64,000 nt of DNA. Source: Muscardinus avellanarius. Lineage: Eukaryota; Chordata; Mammalia; Rodentia; Gliridae. This document shows positions 55,237 through 64,000 of this stretch, in pieces. The position numbers were made by a program, and so were the translations under genes. Numbering within the stretch: the first letter of the stretch is position 1; the number at the start of each line of letters is the position of its first letter. Where the stretch lies: assembly GCA_963383645.1 (NCBI GenBank), contig OY726574.1, positions 58,826,894 through 58,890,893 of the forward strand, written 5' to 3'. The notes under the pieces were generated by a model. The model was not told the origin of the DNA. It did no database searches and was given only the letters and a program-made list of their open reading frames with translations.

Positions 55237-55406
55237 AGCTGAGTGTGGTGGCGCACGCTTGTAATTCCGTCATTCAGGAGGCCCTTTGCAACTCAGTGAG
55301 ACCCTGTTTCAAAATTTAAAAGACTTAAAAAACAGGGCTGGGGGTGTATCTCAGAGGTAGAATGCCCCTGGGTTCCATCCTCAGTACCACAAAAAAAAAA
55401 TAAGAA
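55237..55406 (+). mobile_element. B1-dID SINE with B1 deletion
   Basis: AGCTGAGTGTGGTGGCGCAC runs directly into AGGCCCTTTGCAACTCAG, so the middle of the B1 half is missing. Duplication AAGAACTTG at 55,224 and 55,407. Confidence 0.9.
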
Positions 55407-55415
55407 GAAGAACTT

Positions 55416-56131
55416 GTAAAGTTTGGAAAATATAAAATAATCTTAAAATCAGCAGGTCCATCTGACATGAATTTCCAGAAAACTAGCAGATGATTTTACC
55501 AAAACCTCTTATTATTGCAGTCATTTTGAATGTAATTAGTTGCACAAAGACAAGGAATTTCATTTTCTTTGATGAAAATCAGAGATTTTTTTTCCTGTAA
55601 ATCTGCACCAAAATAAAACCCCCCATCAAGAAAATCCTCCCAATATCTTTAAAATAATGATGCCGTAATTGAAACACAACTAAATTAGGTTGTCACAGGA
55701 GAACAAATATGTGGTCCTTTACATTGACAATCAGTTGATTCTTCAGAATTAGTTAATAAATATTATGATCTTTTCAAATGTACACACCTTTTGATCTGAT
55801 AATTCCATTTATAGAGCTTTATCCCGGGGAAAGGAGCTGAATTAGAAGAAAACTAAACTTTAAGCACAAAGGCATTCATTTCCCTGAACACTTGGAATTA
55901 GCATAGTTATCGTATCAAGAGAGACAAGCAGTCTGGTTGGGGCAGCGAAGCATCCATCAATGTCAAATTTAACCTCACTAATGCATAGGTCAGCTCCCGG
56001 TAACCTGCCCTTTTGAAAAGGACACTCAACGCTATCACTCTAATCATCTGATAACCCAAGAAATTAACCACTTGTGGCCATCAAGGGAGTTTAACATAGC
56101 CCGTGGCTTTTATTTGTCCTTGAAGGAAGTG
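55416..56131. other. low-copy AT-rich DNA, possible old L1 piece
   Basis: TGTACACACCTTTTGATCTG and AATTCCATTTATAGAG near 55,780-55,830 resemble old L1 ORF2 in sense, at low confidence. The rest is unrecognised. Confidence 0.35.

Positions 56132-56170
<39 letters not shown>
56132..56170. repeat. (CA)n microsatellite
   Basis: About 38 bp of CA adjoining the Tigger-like fragment. Confidence 0.96.
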
Positions 56171-56171
<1 letters not shown>

Positions 56172-56432
56172 CCATGTGCTGCATATAGACCTCTCAGTCA
56201 TCGCAGACACACAGATGACAGCGATCCCACAGGTTATAAGGAGGCAGAAACATTCACATCACCAAATGACATCAAAGCCTTTATCATTTCATCCTGCAAC
56301 ACAGCACACGTTTGTGGGTTGCTGGCGTGAACCAATCTACTATGCTGCCATGTAAAAGTATAGAGTGCATAAAATTTATACAGGACATAATACTCAACCG
56401 TGATAATAAACAATTGTGTTATTAGTTTACAC
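56172..56432 (+). mobile_element. Tigger-like DNA transposon fragment
   Basis: ACAGCGATCCCACAGGTTAT, AAGGAGGCAGAAA, TACTATGCTGCCATGTAAAA and ATAATACTCAACCGTGATAA follow a known nonautonomous Tigger-type consensus in order. Diverged, no coding capacity. Confidence 0.6.
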
Positions 56433-56452
56433 GTTTATCGCTCTAAATTTTT

Positions 56453-56668
56453 TATCTTTTTTTTTTTTGCAGGTCTGAGGATGGAACCCAGGGGCATTCG
56501 ACCTCCGAGCTACACCCCCTGCCCTATTTTTTATTCTTTATTTTGAAACCAGGTCTCACTGAGTTGCAGAGGGCCTCACTAAGTAGCTGAGGCTGTCTAC
56601 GAACCGCAATCCTCCGGTCTCAGCCTCCCGAGTGCTGGGATTACAAGCGTGCCCACCACGCCCAGCTT
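56453..56668 (-). mobile_element. B1-dID SINE, type I
   Basis: AGGTCTGAGGATGGAACCC to CGTGCCCACCACGCCCAGCT. Confidence 0.93.
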
Positions 56669-56697
56669 TCATTATTTTAGAGTATACTTCTACTTTT

Positions 56698-56888
56698 CTT
56701 TGCTTCTTATATATTACTGGGGATTTGTCCCAGGGGCCTTCTACCTTTGAACTACACTCCCAGATCTTTTTATTTTTTTATTTTGAAACAGGGTCTCCTA
56801 AGTTTCTGAAGCTGGTTTCAAACCTGCAATCCTCCTGTCTCAGTTTCCTAATACTAGGATTAGTGATGTGAGCACCATAGTTCCAGGT
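56698..56888 (-). mobile_element. B1-dID SINE, old
   Basis: TTACTGGGGATTTGTCCCAG to GTGAGCACCATAGTTCCAGG. Confidence 0.87.
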
Positions 56889-56923
56889 CATCCTTATACT
56901 TATTTTTAAAAAATAAATTTAAA

Positions 56924-57127
56924 GCCGGGCGTGGTGGCGCACGCTTGTAATCCCCGCGCTTGGGAGGCTGAGACAGGAGGATCACGCAGGTTCGAAGCCA
57001 GCCACGCGCGCTGGCTTAGGGGACCCTGTTTCCAAATAAAAATGTAAAAATAGGTCTGGGAGTGTAGCCCCAAGGTAGAAGGGCTTCCAGGAACCCCAGT
57101 ACCACCAAAACAAAAATAATAATAAAT
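56924..57127 (+). mobile_element. B1-dID SINE, type III
   Basis: GCCGGGCGTGGTGGCGCACG with the remodelled arm GAAGGGCTTCCAGGAACCCC. Duplication AAATAAATTTAAA at 56,911 and 57,128. Confidence 0.95.
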
Positions 57128-57140
57128 AAATAAATTTAAA

Positions 57141-57475
57141 ACATTTACTGTAAAATTGTATGTCTGATGTAGAATAGAAGAAATAGGGAGAAAAAGACAG
57201 ACAAGATGTAGAAGTAAAATATAATTTTAATAGAAGAACCCAGTGCCAAACTGCCTTAACCTTTATTCATCAAACCAGTCCTCTTTCCCAGGCCTGTCCC
57301 TTCCAGATTTATGGGAAATCCATAGGTCCTAGAGTTGACTGGAAAAAAACTCTGATTGCCTTGTGCATTGTTATCAAGACAGATAAGATTTTTGAGGAAC
57401 ATATAATTTAGGACATTCTCTAGTTTACTTGTTAAACAGATAATGAAGAGCTTAATCAGCCTGAAAACCCTAAGA
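57141..57475. other. low-copy DNA
   Basis: Nothing recognised. Confidence 0.5.
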
Positions 57476-57484
57476 AACCACCAG

Positions 57485-57673
57485 AAATGCCAGGCGTGGT
57501 GGCGCACACCTGTCATCCCCGCGCTTGGGAGGCGGAGACAGGAGGATCACACAGGTTCGAAGCCAGCCGCGCTGGCATAAGAGACCTGTTTCCAAATAAA
57601 AAAGTTTAAAATGGGTCTGGGAGTGTAGCCCAGAGGTAGAAGGGCTTTGGGCTTCCAGGAACCCCAGTACCAC

Positions 57674-57753
<80 letters not shown>

Positions 57754-57877
57754 AGGAAGGAAGGAAGGAAGGAAGGAAGGAAGGAAGGAAGGAAGGAAGA
57801 AGGAGGGAGGAAGGGGAAGGGAAGGAAGGAAGGAAGGAAGGAAGGAAGGAAGGAAGGAAGAAAGGAAAGAAGGAAGG
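57485..57877 (+). mobile_element. B1-dID SINE, type III, with giant purine tail
   Basis: Body 57,489-57,674 (CCAGGCGTGGTGGCGCACAC to GGAACCCCAGTACCAC). The tail at 57,675-57,877 is (GAAA)n then (GGAA)n, about 200 bp. The duplication AACCACCAG at 57,476 and 57,878 shows the tail belongs to the insertion. Confidence 0.94.
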
Positions 57878-57889
57878 AACCACCAGGAA

Positions 57890-58110
57890 CTGGTGGACCT
57901 TAAGGAACCCTCCGAACCACCTCAGGACTACCAGACAGAGGTCATCCTCACCTGCTTCCTCTGGCCCACCCCTTATGGAAGTCCCCTGTAAGAAAAGAGC
58001 CCTGCACGCCCCCAAAAATCTCTCTCACCCTCTGGAGATGGTCTGTATTCCCCTTTGATTGTGTATTTCTTCCTTTCCTAAGTAAACTTCTGTCTATGTC
58101 TCTGGCCTGC
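57890..58110 (+). mobile_element. possible LTR 3' part
   Basis: CTCTCACCCTCTGGAGATGG, TGTGTATTTCTTCCTTTCC and TAAGTAAACTTCTGTC resemble the R-U5 end of a class I type LTR. Left edge not defined. Confidence 0.4.
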
Positions 58111-58249
58111 TGCAATTCTTTTCCATCACATTAGCCAAGGACCCTGTTGATCTGAGTTCCCGAGTTCAGGAATGGATTCATCAACCCCAGCATCCCTGGT
58201 TATGTCAGCAGAGGCAACATGCATCTTAGGTCTCTCATCAAGTACTAGG

Positions 58250-58458
58250 GATGCCAGGCTTGTGGTGCATGCTTGTAATCCCAGTACTTGAGAGTCTGAG
58301 ACAGGAGATTGCGGGTTCGAGGACAACCTCAGCAGGTACCGAGGCTCTCAGCAACTTAGTGAGATCCTGTTTCAAAAGAAAGAATAAGAAATAGGGTTGG
58401 AGATGTAGCTTGGAGGGAGAACGCCCCTGAGTTCAATTTTCAGCACCATAAAAATAAA
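58250..58458 (+). mobile_element. B1-dID SINE
   Basis: GCCAGGCTTGTGGTGCATGC to GTTCAATTTTCAGCACC. Confidence 0.88.
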
Positions 58459-58461
58459 AAT

Positions 58462-58640
58462 AGAAAAGTACTATGGGTTGAACCTAGGAGGGCTCTACTA
58501 TTGAACTATATCCCAAGCCCTTTTTCTTTTTATTTGGAGACAGGTCCTTACAAAATTTCCTAGACTAGTCTTGAATTTACAATCCTCCTGTCTCTGCCTC
58601 CCAAATAACTGGGAATACAGGTGTACACTACTTGTAATCC
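58462..58640 (-). mobile_element. B1-dID SINE, old
   Basis: ACTATGGGTTGAACCTAGG to GGAATACAGGTGTACACTAC. Confidence 0.82.
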
Positions 58641-58644
58641 ACAG

Positions 58645-58648
<4 letters not shown>

Positions 58649-58700
<52 letters not shown>
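58649..58700. repeat. (CT)n microsatellite
   Basis: About 50 bp of CT between two minus-strand SINEs. Confidence 0.97.
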
Positions 58701-58706
<6 letters not shown>

Positions 58707-58707
58707 T

Positions 58708-58857
58708 TTTTGTGTGTGGGGGTGCTGGTGATTGAACCCAGGGGCATTCTACCACTGAGCTGCACCCCAGCTCTATTTTTTTATTCTTTATTTTGAAACA
58801 GGGTCTCACTGAGTTGAAGAGGGCCTCACTAAGCAGCTGAGGTTGTCCTGGAACCTC
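58708..58857 (-). mobile_element. B1-dID SINE, 5' part lost
   Basis: GGTGCTGGTGATTGAACCC to CAGCTGAGGTTGTCCTGGAA. The outer B1 segment is missing. Confidence 0.88.
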
Positions 58858-59197
58858 TTACCACACTCTTGACTGCTCCTGGGCTTGGTTTCTGTCTCCT
58901 GTGATTTTGTTCATGGCGGCCCTCGGAGCAGCAGGCCACACCATATAAATCATAAGGCAGCCGAGGCGCATGGTCGGGTGCATTCAGGCTTGTGTCTGTC
59001 ACTCCATGATGCGTCCACAGCAAATCCCCAGCACGTCTCAGAACACTCCTCCGCGGTTAGGCGGCTCGTGACTACACACGCGCTCACACCAGGACGGCGC
59101 CACTGCACAACACGGTAGAACACAGTTCAGTCGAGACTCAGCACCTCCCTCGGCAGTGCCCACACAGAGACGCCTGGTAAATACCGGCTTTTAAAAG
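58858..59197. other. CpG-rich low-copy island
   Basis: About 340 bp with many CG dinucleotides (GGCGGCCC, CGCGGTTAGGCGGC, CGGCGCC), unlike its surroundings. No exon or promoter architecture could be defined. Confidence 0.4.
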
Positions 59198-59207
59198 TTC
59201 ACGTTCC

Positions 59208-59424
59208 GGCCGGGCGTGGTGGCGCACGCTTGTAATCCCAGTACTTGGGAGGCTGAGACAGGAGGATCCAGGTTCGCAGCCAGCCTCTGCTACTTAGTGA
59301 GACCTTGTTTCAAAATAAAGAGTAAAAAATTGAGCTAGGGTTGTAGCTCAGAGATAGAATGGCCCTGGGTTTCATTCCCAATACTGCAAATAAATAAATA
59401 AGTAAATAAATAAATAAATAAATA
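59208..59424 (+). mobile_element. B1-dID SINE, type I
   Basis: GGCCGGGCGTGGTGGCGCAC to TTCATTCCCAATACTGC and an AAAT tail. Duplication TTCACGTTCC / TTCATGTTCC. Confidence 0.94.
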
Positions 59425-59434
59425 TTCATGTTCC

Positions 59435-59647
59435 ATTATTTAATAGAAACTAAAACAGTGTTTTGTATACCTGTGGATGTAACAGCTGGTTTGAGACTCC
59501 TAAAAGTTAAGATCCTGTAGCACTTTAACCCTGGTTTTTTGTGTGGTGAGTAATTTCCTTTTGTTTGGGGTTAGAGTTTTGCACTTTATCTGACTAATAG
59601 GTAAGAGAGAGAGAGAGGAAACGACTATTTGTCAGAGTTTTTCTTTG
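59435..59647. other. low-copy DNA
   Basis: Nothing recognised. Confidence 0.5.
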
Positions 59648-59857
59648 TTTCTTGTGGTACTGGGGATGGAACCCAGGGACATTCTACCTCTGAGTTACAA
59701 CCCCTGCCCTATTTTTTATTCTATATTGATTTGAAAAAGGGTCTCACTGAGTTGCAAAGGGCCTCACTAAGTAGCTGAGGCTGTCTGCGAACCGTGATCC
59801 TCCCGTCTCAGCCTCCTGAAAGCTGGGATTACAAGCGTGCGCCACCACGCCCGGCTT
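59648..59857 (-). mobile_element. B1-dID SINE, type I
   Basis: GGTACTGGGGATGGAACCC to GTGCGCCACCACGCCCGGCT. Confidence 0.94.
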
Positions 59858-60319
59858 TTTCAGGTTTTTTAAGTGAACAAAATGAGACACAAATGTACTA
59901 TTTTAATTAAGAAAACTTGGTGGTGCTGCCACCATGTAGTTAGATGGAAAAAAAAACTTTAAAAATAGGAAAAGAAAAAAGTCAGCAATCTTCTAAACGT
60001 CTGCTCTGAAGAACTGCCATTTCTGAAGTTTGCCTGGAATTTCTTTGCAACAGCTCAAAGCGCCACCTGGTGTCGAGACAGAGAAGCAGCAAGTGGTTCT
60101 CAGGTGTGGCGTCCCCGGGCGTTTCTCTGCCTCTCTTTCCTTTGTCAAGGAATCATGAACTGCACCCTTTATCTCCTCTACTCGTTAACAGGAAAGCTGT
60201 AGGTGGAGCCCTTCAAATCGCCAGCATTGACAACACTAGGAACCACGGGGAAACGCGGCTCTTTAACATTCCAGCAATGAGCCTTGCATATTTACCTGTA
60301 AATTCAAGTATGAGTAGAT
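59858..60319. other. repeat-poor island with CTCF-like site
   Basis: Unique, moderately GC-rich in its centre. No exon defined. Confidence 0.5.
60060..60073 (-). promoter_or_regulatory. candidate CTCF site
   Basis: GCGCCACCTGGTGT matches 13 of 14 positions of the reverse CTCF core SYGCCMYCTRSTGG. It has the same orientation as the candidate at 20,599. Motif evidence only. Confidence 0.5.
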
Positions 60320-60321
60320 AA

Positions 60322-60540
60322 ATGAGCTGGTGTGGTGGGGCAAGCCTGTAATCCCAGTACTTGGGAGGCTGAGGCAGGAGGATCGCAGGTTCGAGTCCAG
60401 CCTGGGCAATTTAGCGAGCTCCTTACCAACTTGGTGAGACCCTGTTTCAAAATTAAAAAAACTAATAGGGCTGGGGGTGTAGCTTGGAGGTAGAGTAACT
60501 TTGTGTAATACACACACACACACACGCACACACACACACA
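60322..60540 (+). mobile_element. B1-dID SINE, old, (CA)n tail
   Basis: GAGCTGGTGTGGTGGGGCAA, GAGGCTGAGGCAGGAGGATC and GGGCTGGGGGTGTAGCTTGG. The tail region is (CA)n at 60,510-60,540. The GAGTCCAGCCTGGGC segment is closer to 7SL than in younger copies. Confidence 0.88.
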
Positions 60541-60870
60541 AAGAGTAGATAAGCACTGTTAGTTCAAAAGTCCATAAATATCCTCCAATATAAGAATGAT
60601 TAAATTAATATGTAGCCGTTTAACAAAACTGTCACTCAGAAGTTAAAATGACACAGAGGGAGGGACAGCGCTGTGATATCCTGCTAAATGAAAAATAATA
60701 AGTTGCAAACAGCACATAAAGGATGTTTTAATATTGTTAATCATAACCATGTTTCCCCATGAGAAACACCATTAAGATTTTCCTTTTTTTCTTTTTGTAA
60801 GTACATAATACTTTTGCAATAAAACTGCAGTTCAATTTTTTAACCAAAGGTAAAAGTATAAATAAGAAAA
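60541..60870. other. low-copy AT-rich DNA
   Basis: Nothing recognised. Confidence 0.5.
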
Positions 60871-61081
60871 CTGGAGCCAGGCGTGGTGGCGCACGCTTGT
60901 AATCCCAGCATTCGGGAGACTGAGACGAGAGGATTGTGGTTCGCCAACAGCCTCAGCTACTTAGCGAGGCCCTCCGCAACTCAGTGAGACCTGTTTCAAA
61001 AAAATTTTTAAAGACTAAAAAATAGGGCTGGATGTCTAGCTCAGAGGAACAATGTCCCTGGGTTCCATCCCCAGTAACACA
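60871..61081 (+). mobile_element. B1-dID SINE, type I
   Basis: GAGCCAGGCGTGGTGGCGCA to CCATCCCCAGTAACAC. Confidence 0.93.
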
Positions 61082-61166
61082 AAAAAAGAAGGAGGAGGAG
61101 GGGGAGGAGGGAGAGGAGGAGGAAGGGGAAGGGGAGGAGGAAGGGGAAGGGGAGAAGGAAGAAGAA
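61082..61166. repeat. (GGA/GGAA)n purine tract
   Basis: About 85 bp of purine grown from the A-tail of the preceding SINE. Confidence 0.95.
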
Positions 61167-61465
61167 AATTGGGAGCTACTATTCTGTCCTAAGAGGGAAT
61201 TTTTATAAAATTAGGTAGGGAGAAATAATTTTAAATATCAACTTTGTACCATGTGATACATTTCCCTGCTCATCTGCCCACCATCTCACTGTAACTGGAT
61301 CTATTTGAACACTCCCCTCCCGCCCCTGCAGAGCCGATGTGGGCCTCGCAGGCGGGCACACACCGCATAGTAGACATTCAAATCAAGTATTCTCATCCTC
61401 TGTTCTGCTAGCCCAATGCATCGAAACTACTACTCAGCACCCAACTAGGTCCTCTTTAAAGCAAG

Positions 61466-61467
<2 letters not shown>
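61167..61467. other. low-copy DNA
   Basis: Nothing recognised. Confidence 0.5.

Positions 61468-61510
<43 letters not shown>
61468..61510. repeat. (GT)n microsatellite
   Basis: About 42 bp of GT at the ID end of the next SINE. Confidence 0.97.
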
Positions 61511-61511
<1 letters not shown>

Positions 61512-61600
61512 ACAGTACTGGGGATGGAACCCAGGCATATTCTACCTCTGAGCTACACCCCCAGCCCTATTTTTTTATTCTGTATCGAAATAAAAATAAA
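61512..61600 (-). mobile_element. SINE ID half
   Basis: CAGTACTGGGGATGGAACCC to CTACACCCCCAGCCCTATT. The B1 half is absent. Confidence 0.88.
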
Positions 61601-61981
61601 ATAGGTTGAAATTGAGTCTGTACGCCGTAGCCCTTTCCTTCGCCTCCCCTTCCCCACCACTGCACCAGCTTCTTTCTCGGGCTCAGTCACCCCCTCTGAT
61701 CCATGCCTCATCACAAACCAGACCAAGCTCTCAGCCTCCCTGAATGAAGTTTTCTCCGCGGTTAGCCATCAGTCAGGAAGTACTGTAGTCCCTAGTCCAC
61801 CTCGGAACGTTCTGAGCCTGTCGCCCTACTGTGCTCCTCAGAGCGGCTCTGCTCTGAATCACATTCCCCTCCAGGCTGCAGGCTGCACACGTTCACTCTA
61901 ACAAGGATCATTGGAGGCTGGGCCCTGCACATCCTTATGATGGACTGTGAGCCTGGGAATTCTTTCCTCTCTGTGTGTTTG
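61601..61981. other. low-copy DNA
   Basis: Nothing recognised. Confidence 0.5.
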
Positions 61982-62150
61982 TATGTGGTACTGAGGACTC
62001 ATTCCACTGGGACTGGACCCTGAGCACATCCCCAGCCACTTGTATCTTTTATTTTGAGATAGGGTCTTACCAAGTTGCCAAGGCCGGTCTTGAACTTGTG
62101 CTCTTCCTGCCTCAGCCTTTTAAGTAAGGGGGTTAAATCCATGCCCCCCC
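61982..62150 (-). mobile_element. B1-dID SINE, old
   Basis: GTGGTACTGAGGACTCATTC, TTTTGAGATAGGGTCTTACC and CTGCCTCAGCCTTTTAAG. Confidence 0.82.
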
Positions 62151-62379
62151 CCCCGTGTCTCACTCTCCTGCATCTTTAAGGAAGGTTTAAGAATTTCACA
62201 AATACCCAAGTATGCCATAACTACTACTTGTCTAAGGGATACTTTCAGTTTTTAACCCAAATGACGGTCAGCAAGTCAGTCCTCCCCCTACCCTTGGGTC
62301 CTAAAGGCACTAATGTGTTAAATTAATCAGAAGTTAATCCGAGTCGAGAAACACTACAGAGTTCAATTAAAATCATGGG
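62151..62379. other. low-copy DNA
   Basis: Nothing recognised. Confidence 0.5.
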
Positions 62380-62726
62380 TGCTATAGTTGGGATGCTAAG
62401 TGGTCTTGTAGTAATGGTGCGGGCCCAGCCTAGTGCTGTTGGGAAGTGGAGAACCTCGAAGTGTGGGGCCTGGTGGGAAGCGGTTGCATCATGGCAGTGT
62501 GCCCTCGGAGGGGGTACTGGACTGTGCGCCTTCCTTTTCCTCTCTTTTCCATTTCTGGGCCATGTGGTGAGTAGTTATTCTCCACGAGGCATCCTCACCA
62601 CAAGCCCAAGGGCAACGGACCAACTGATCATGACTGAGATCTCCAAAACTGAGAGCCAAAGTAAGCCTTTTCTGTTTATAAGTTGATTATCTCAAGTGTA
62701 CATTATAGTAACAGAAAGCTAACACA
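62380..62726 (+). mobile_element. MaLR-type LTR
   Basis: TGCTATAGTTGGGATGCTAA, GTGGGGCCTGGTGGGAAG, AAACTGAGAGCCAAAGTAAG and AACAGAAAGCTAACACA follow an MST/MLT-type LTR from start to end. No clear 5-bp duplication. Confidence 0.8.
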
Positions 62727-63272
62727 GTGACTACATGCCAAATGAAATTTTTAAGACATATCTAATGGCTTTTTTCCAAAGCTTTAAAAACAGTATATAA
62801 GTATTATATATTGGATTCAATTATATATTATTCAGGATGGTATATGGCAATGGAAATACACAAAAATTAGATTAATTTCCATTTTTTCCTTTTATGAAAA
62901 ATTATAAAGACCAAGATTAAAGGGGAAAAAGCAAAATATATAATATGTGAGTAGTTTGTTGCTTTTAAAGATTTCAAATATCCAACTCAGAAAATTTATA
63001 TCATGTGGGACTTGCATATATGCTTACAGAATCACCATACAGCCCTGTGGGGAAATCTACAACAAAGTTGAAAATTTGGAGAATTAAAAATCAGTGAATT
63101 TTCCAAGTTTCAAAAAGTAGTCAAGATTGAGGAGCTTGATATTAATAACCAACAATACTTTAGAACTAGTTATTAAAGACACAATTTTTGTGCATTGTTT
63201 TTAAAAGGCACTCAATGGTAGCAAGCATGTATCCTCTAAAATTAGGCCACTTAAACTGTGTATATTTTTCTT

Positions 63273-63304
<32 letters not shown>

Positions 63305-63349
63305 CTTTTGTAAAGGCATCAGCTAAATGTGGTGTACTGGGAATCAAGA

Positions 63350-63384
<35 letters not shown>

Positions 63385-64000
63385 TCATGGACAGGTCGTT
63401 TGACCTGGGACTAAATAAACAAAGTGTTTCTCATACAATCACTAATAGCTGTCTGGCTACAAGGGTTCTGTCGGGAAGACATTTTGGGAAAACAGTCAAA
63501 CACACATGGATGGGTTTTATTACAGAAAACTTCTCAGCGTCCACGCATACTCTGAGTTTCCACGAGTGGGTCACCCTGTACAGAAGTTTCCTACTTGATC
63601 AGCCAAAGAATATTTTTTTCCAGAGCATCCTACAGATATATAATGCTGAAGAACTCTGAGAAGTGCTGCCAGAAGACTCATCAGATCTAGCATTTTATGA
63701 CTATAGTTAGTTAATTATGAACTATGAGGTCAACATGGCCACCATGGCCACAATAAATCCCACTTTAGGAAAGTAGTGACAATTTTTTACACAAAGAACA
63801 CAGAAACAATTTTAAATCATATTTTAACTCAAACTTATATATTAAGTGATTCAAAACTCAATTAAATTTAAAGTAATTTTAAGGCAACTCCAGCTTGAGT
63901 TAAGCTTATTTTTCTATTAGTTTTTGTTCCGGGAGAGATTAGACTATATCTCCTGACCAGCAATAATTCATTCCATTTAAATTGAATGTTAATTCACTTA
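62727..64000. other. low-copy AT-rich DNA to the window end
   Basis: Contains a T-rich run (63,264-63,310) and (GT)n (63,351-63,383). The 110-codon frame at 63,327 starts inside the microsatellite and has no domain. Confidence 0.5.

Overview
The window is nuclear DNA of a rodent, almost certainly a squirrel-family (Sciuridae) species or a close relative. The main evidence is its dominant SINE. About sixty copies join a 7SL-derived B1-like left half (GGCGTGGTGGCGCACGC, then GGAGGCTGAGAC) to a tRNA-Ala/ID-like right half (GTGTAGCTCAGAGGTAGAATG, then GGTTCCATCCCCAGTACC). This is the B1-dID dimer known from squirrels and dormice. I found no host protein-coding exon. Nearly every open reading frame here lies in a SINE, L1, LTR or microsatellite. 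The only coherent coding sequences are two L1 ORF1 genes.

Layout. 1-15 kb: low-copy DNA with scattered SINEs, L1 3' ends on both strands, a 7SL RNA pseudogene (5.1-5.3 kb), an LTR (9.0-9.6 kb), a MIR (12.2 kb) and microsatellites. 15.2-18.2 kb: a full-length composite 'half-L1' on the minus strand (copy A). 18-31 kb: SINEs, a hAT-Charlie-like MITE split by a SINE (22.3-22.8 kb), a twin-primed L1 (24.6-26.0 kb), a purine tract ending in a 200-base assembly gap (26,301-26,500), an LTR (28.7-29.1 kb) and an old L1 (30.2-30.95 kb). 31.0-36.3 kb: a MaLR element with both LTRs and internal sequence, carrying inside it the plus-strand composite half-L1 (copy B, 32,019-34,826) and a SINE. 36-64 kb: low-copy DNA with MIRs, a cluster of three MaLR LTRs (38.3-39.8 kb), further L1 3' ends, SINEs, long purine/pyrimidine tracts, a Tigger-like fossil (56.2 kb) and an LTR near the right end (62.4 kb).

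The strongest candidate for something new is the composite half-L1. Both copies have an L1 5' UTR, an intact ORF1, no ORF2 in sense, a shared roughly 0.9-kb filler that includes an older L1 ORF2 piece in inverted orientation, and a short L1 3' end. Each is flanked by its own target-site duplication, so the whole chimera has moved as one unit at least twice. It would need ORF2 protein from autonomous L1s. Copy A appears to carry a roughly 0.27-kb 3' transduction that copy B lacks, so the two probably came from different source loci. Copy A also sits at a 16-17 bp target that already carried a SINE insertion, leaving three copies of the duplicated site.
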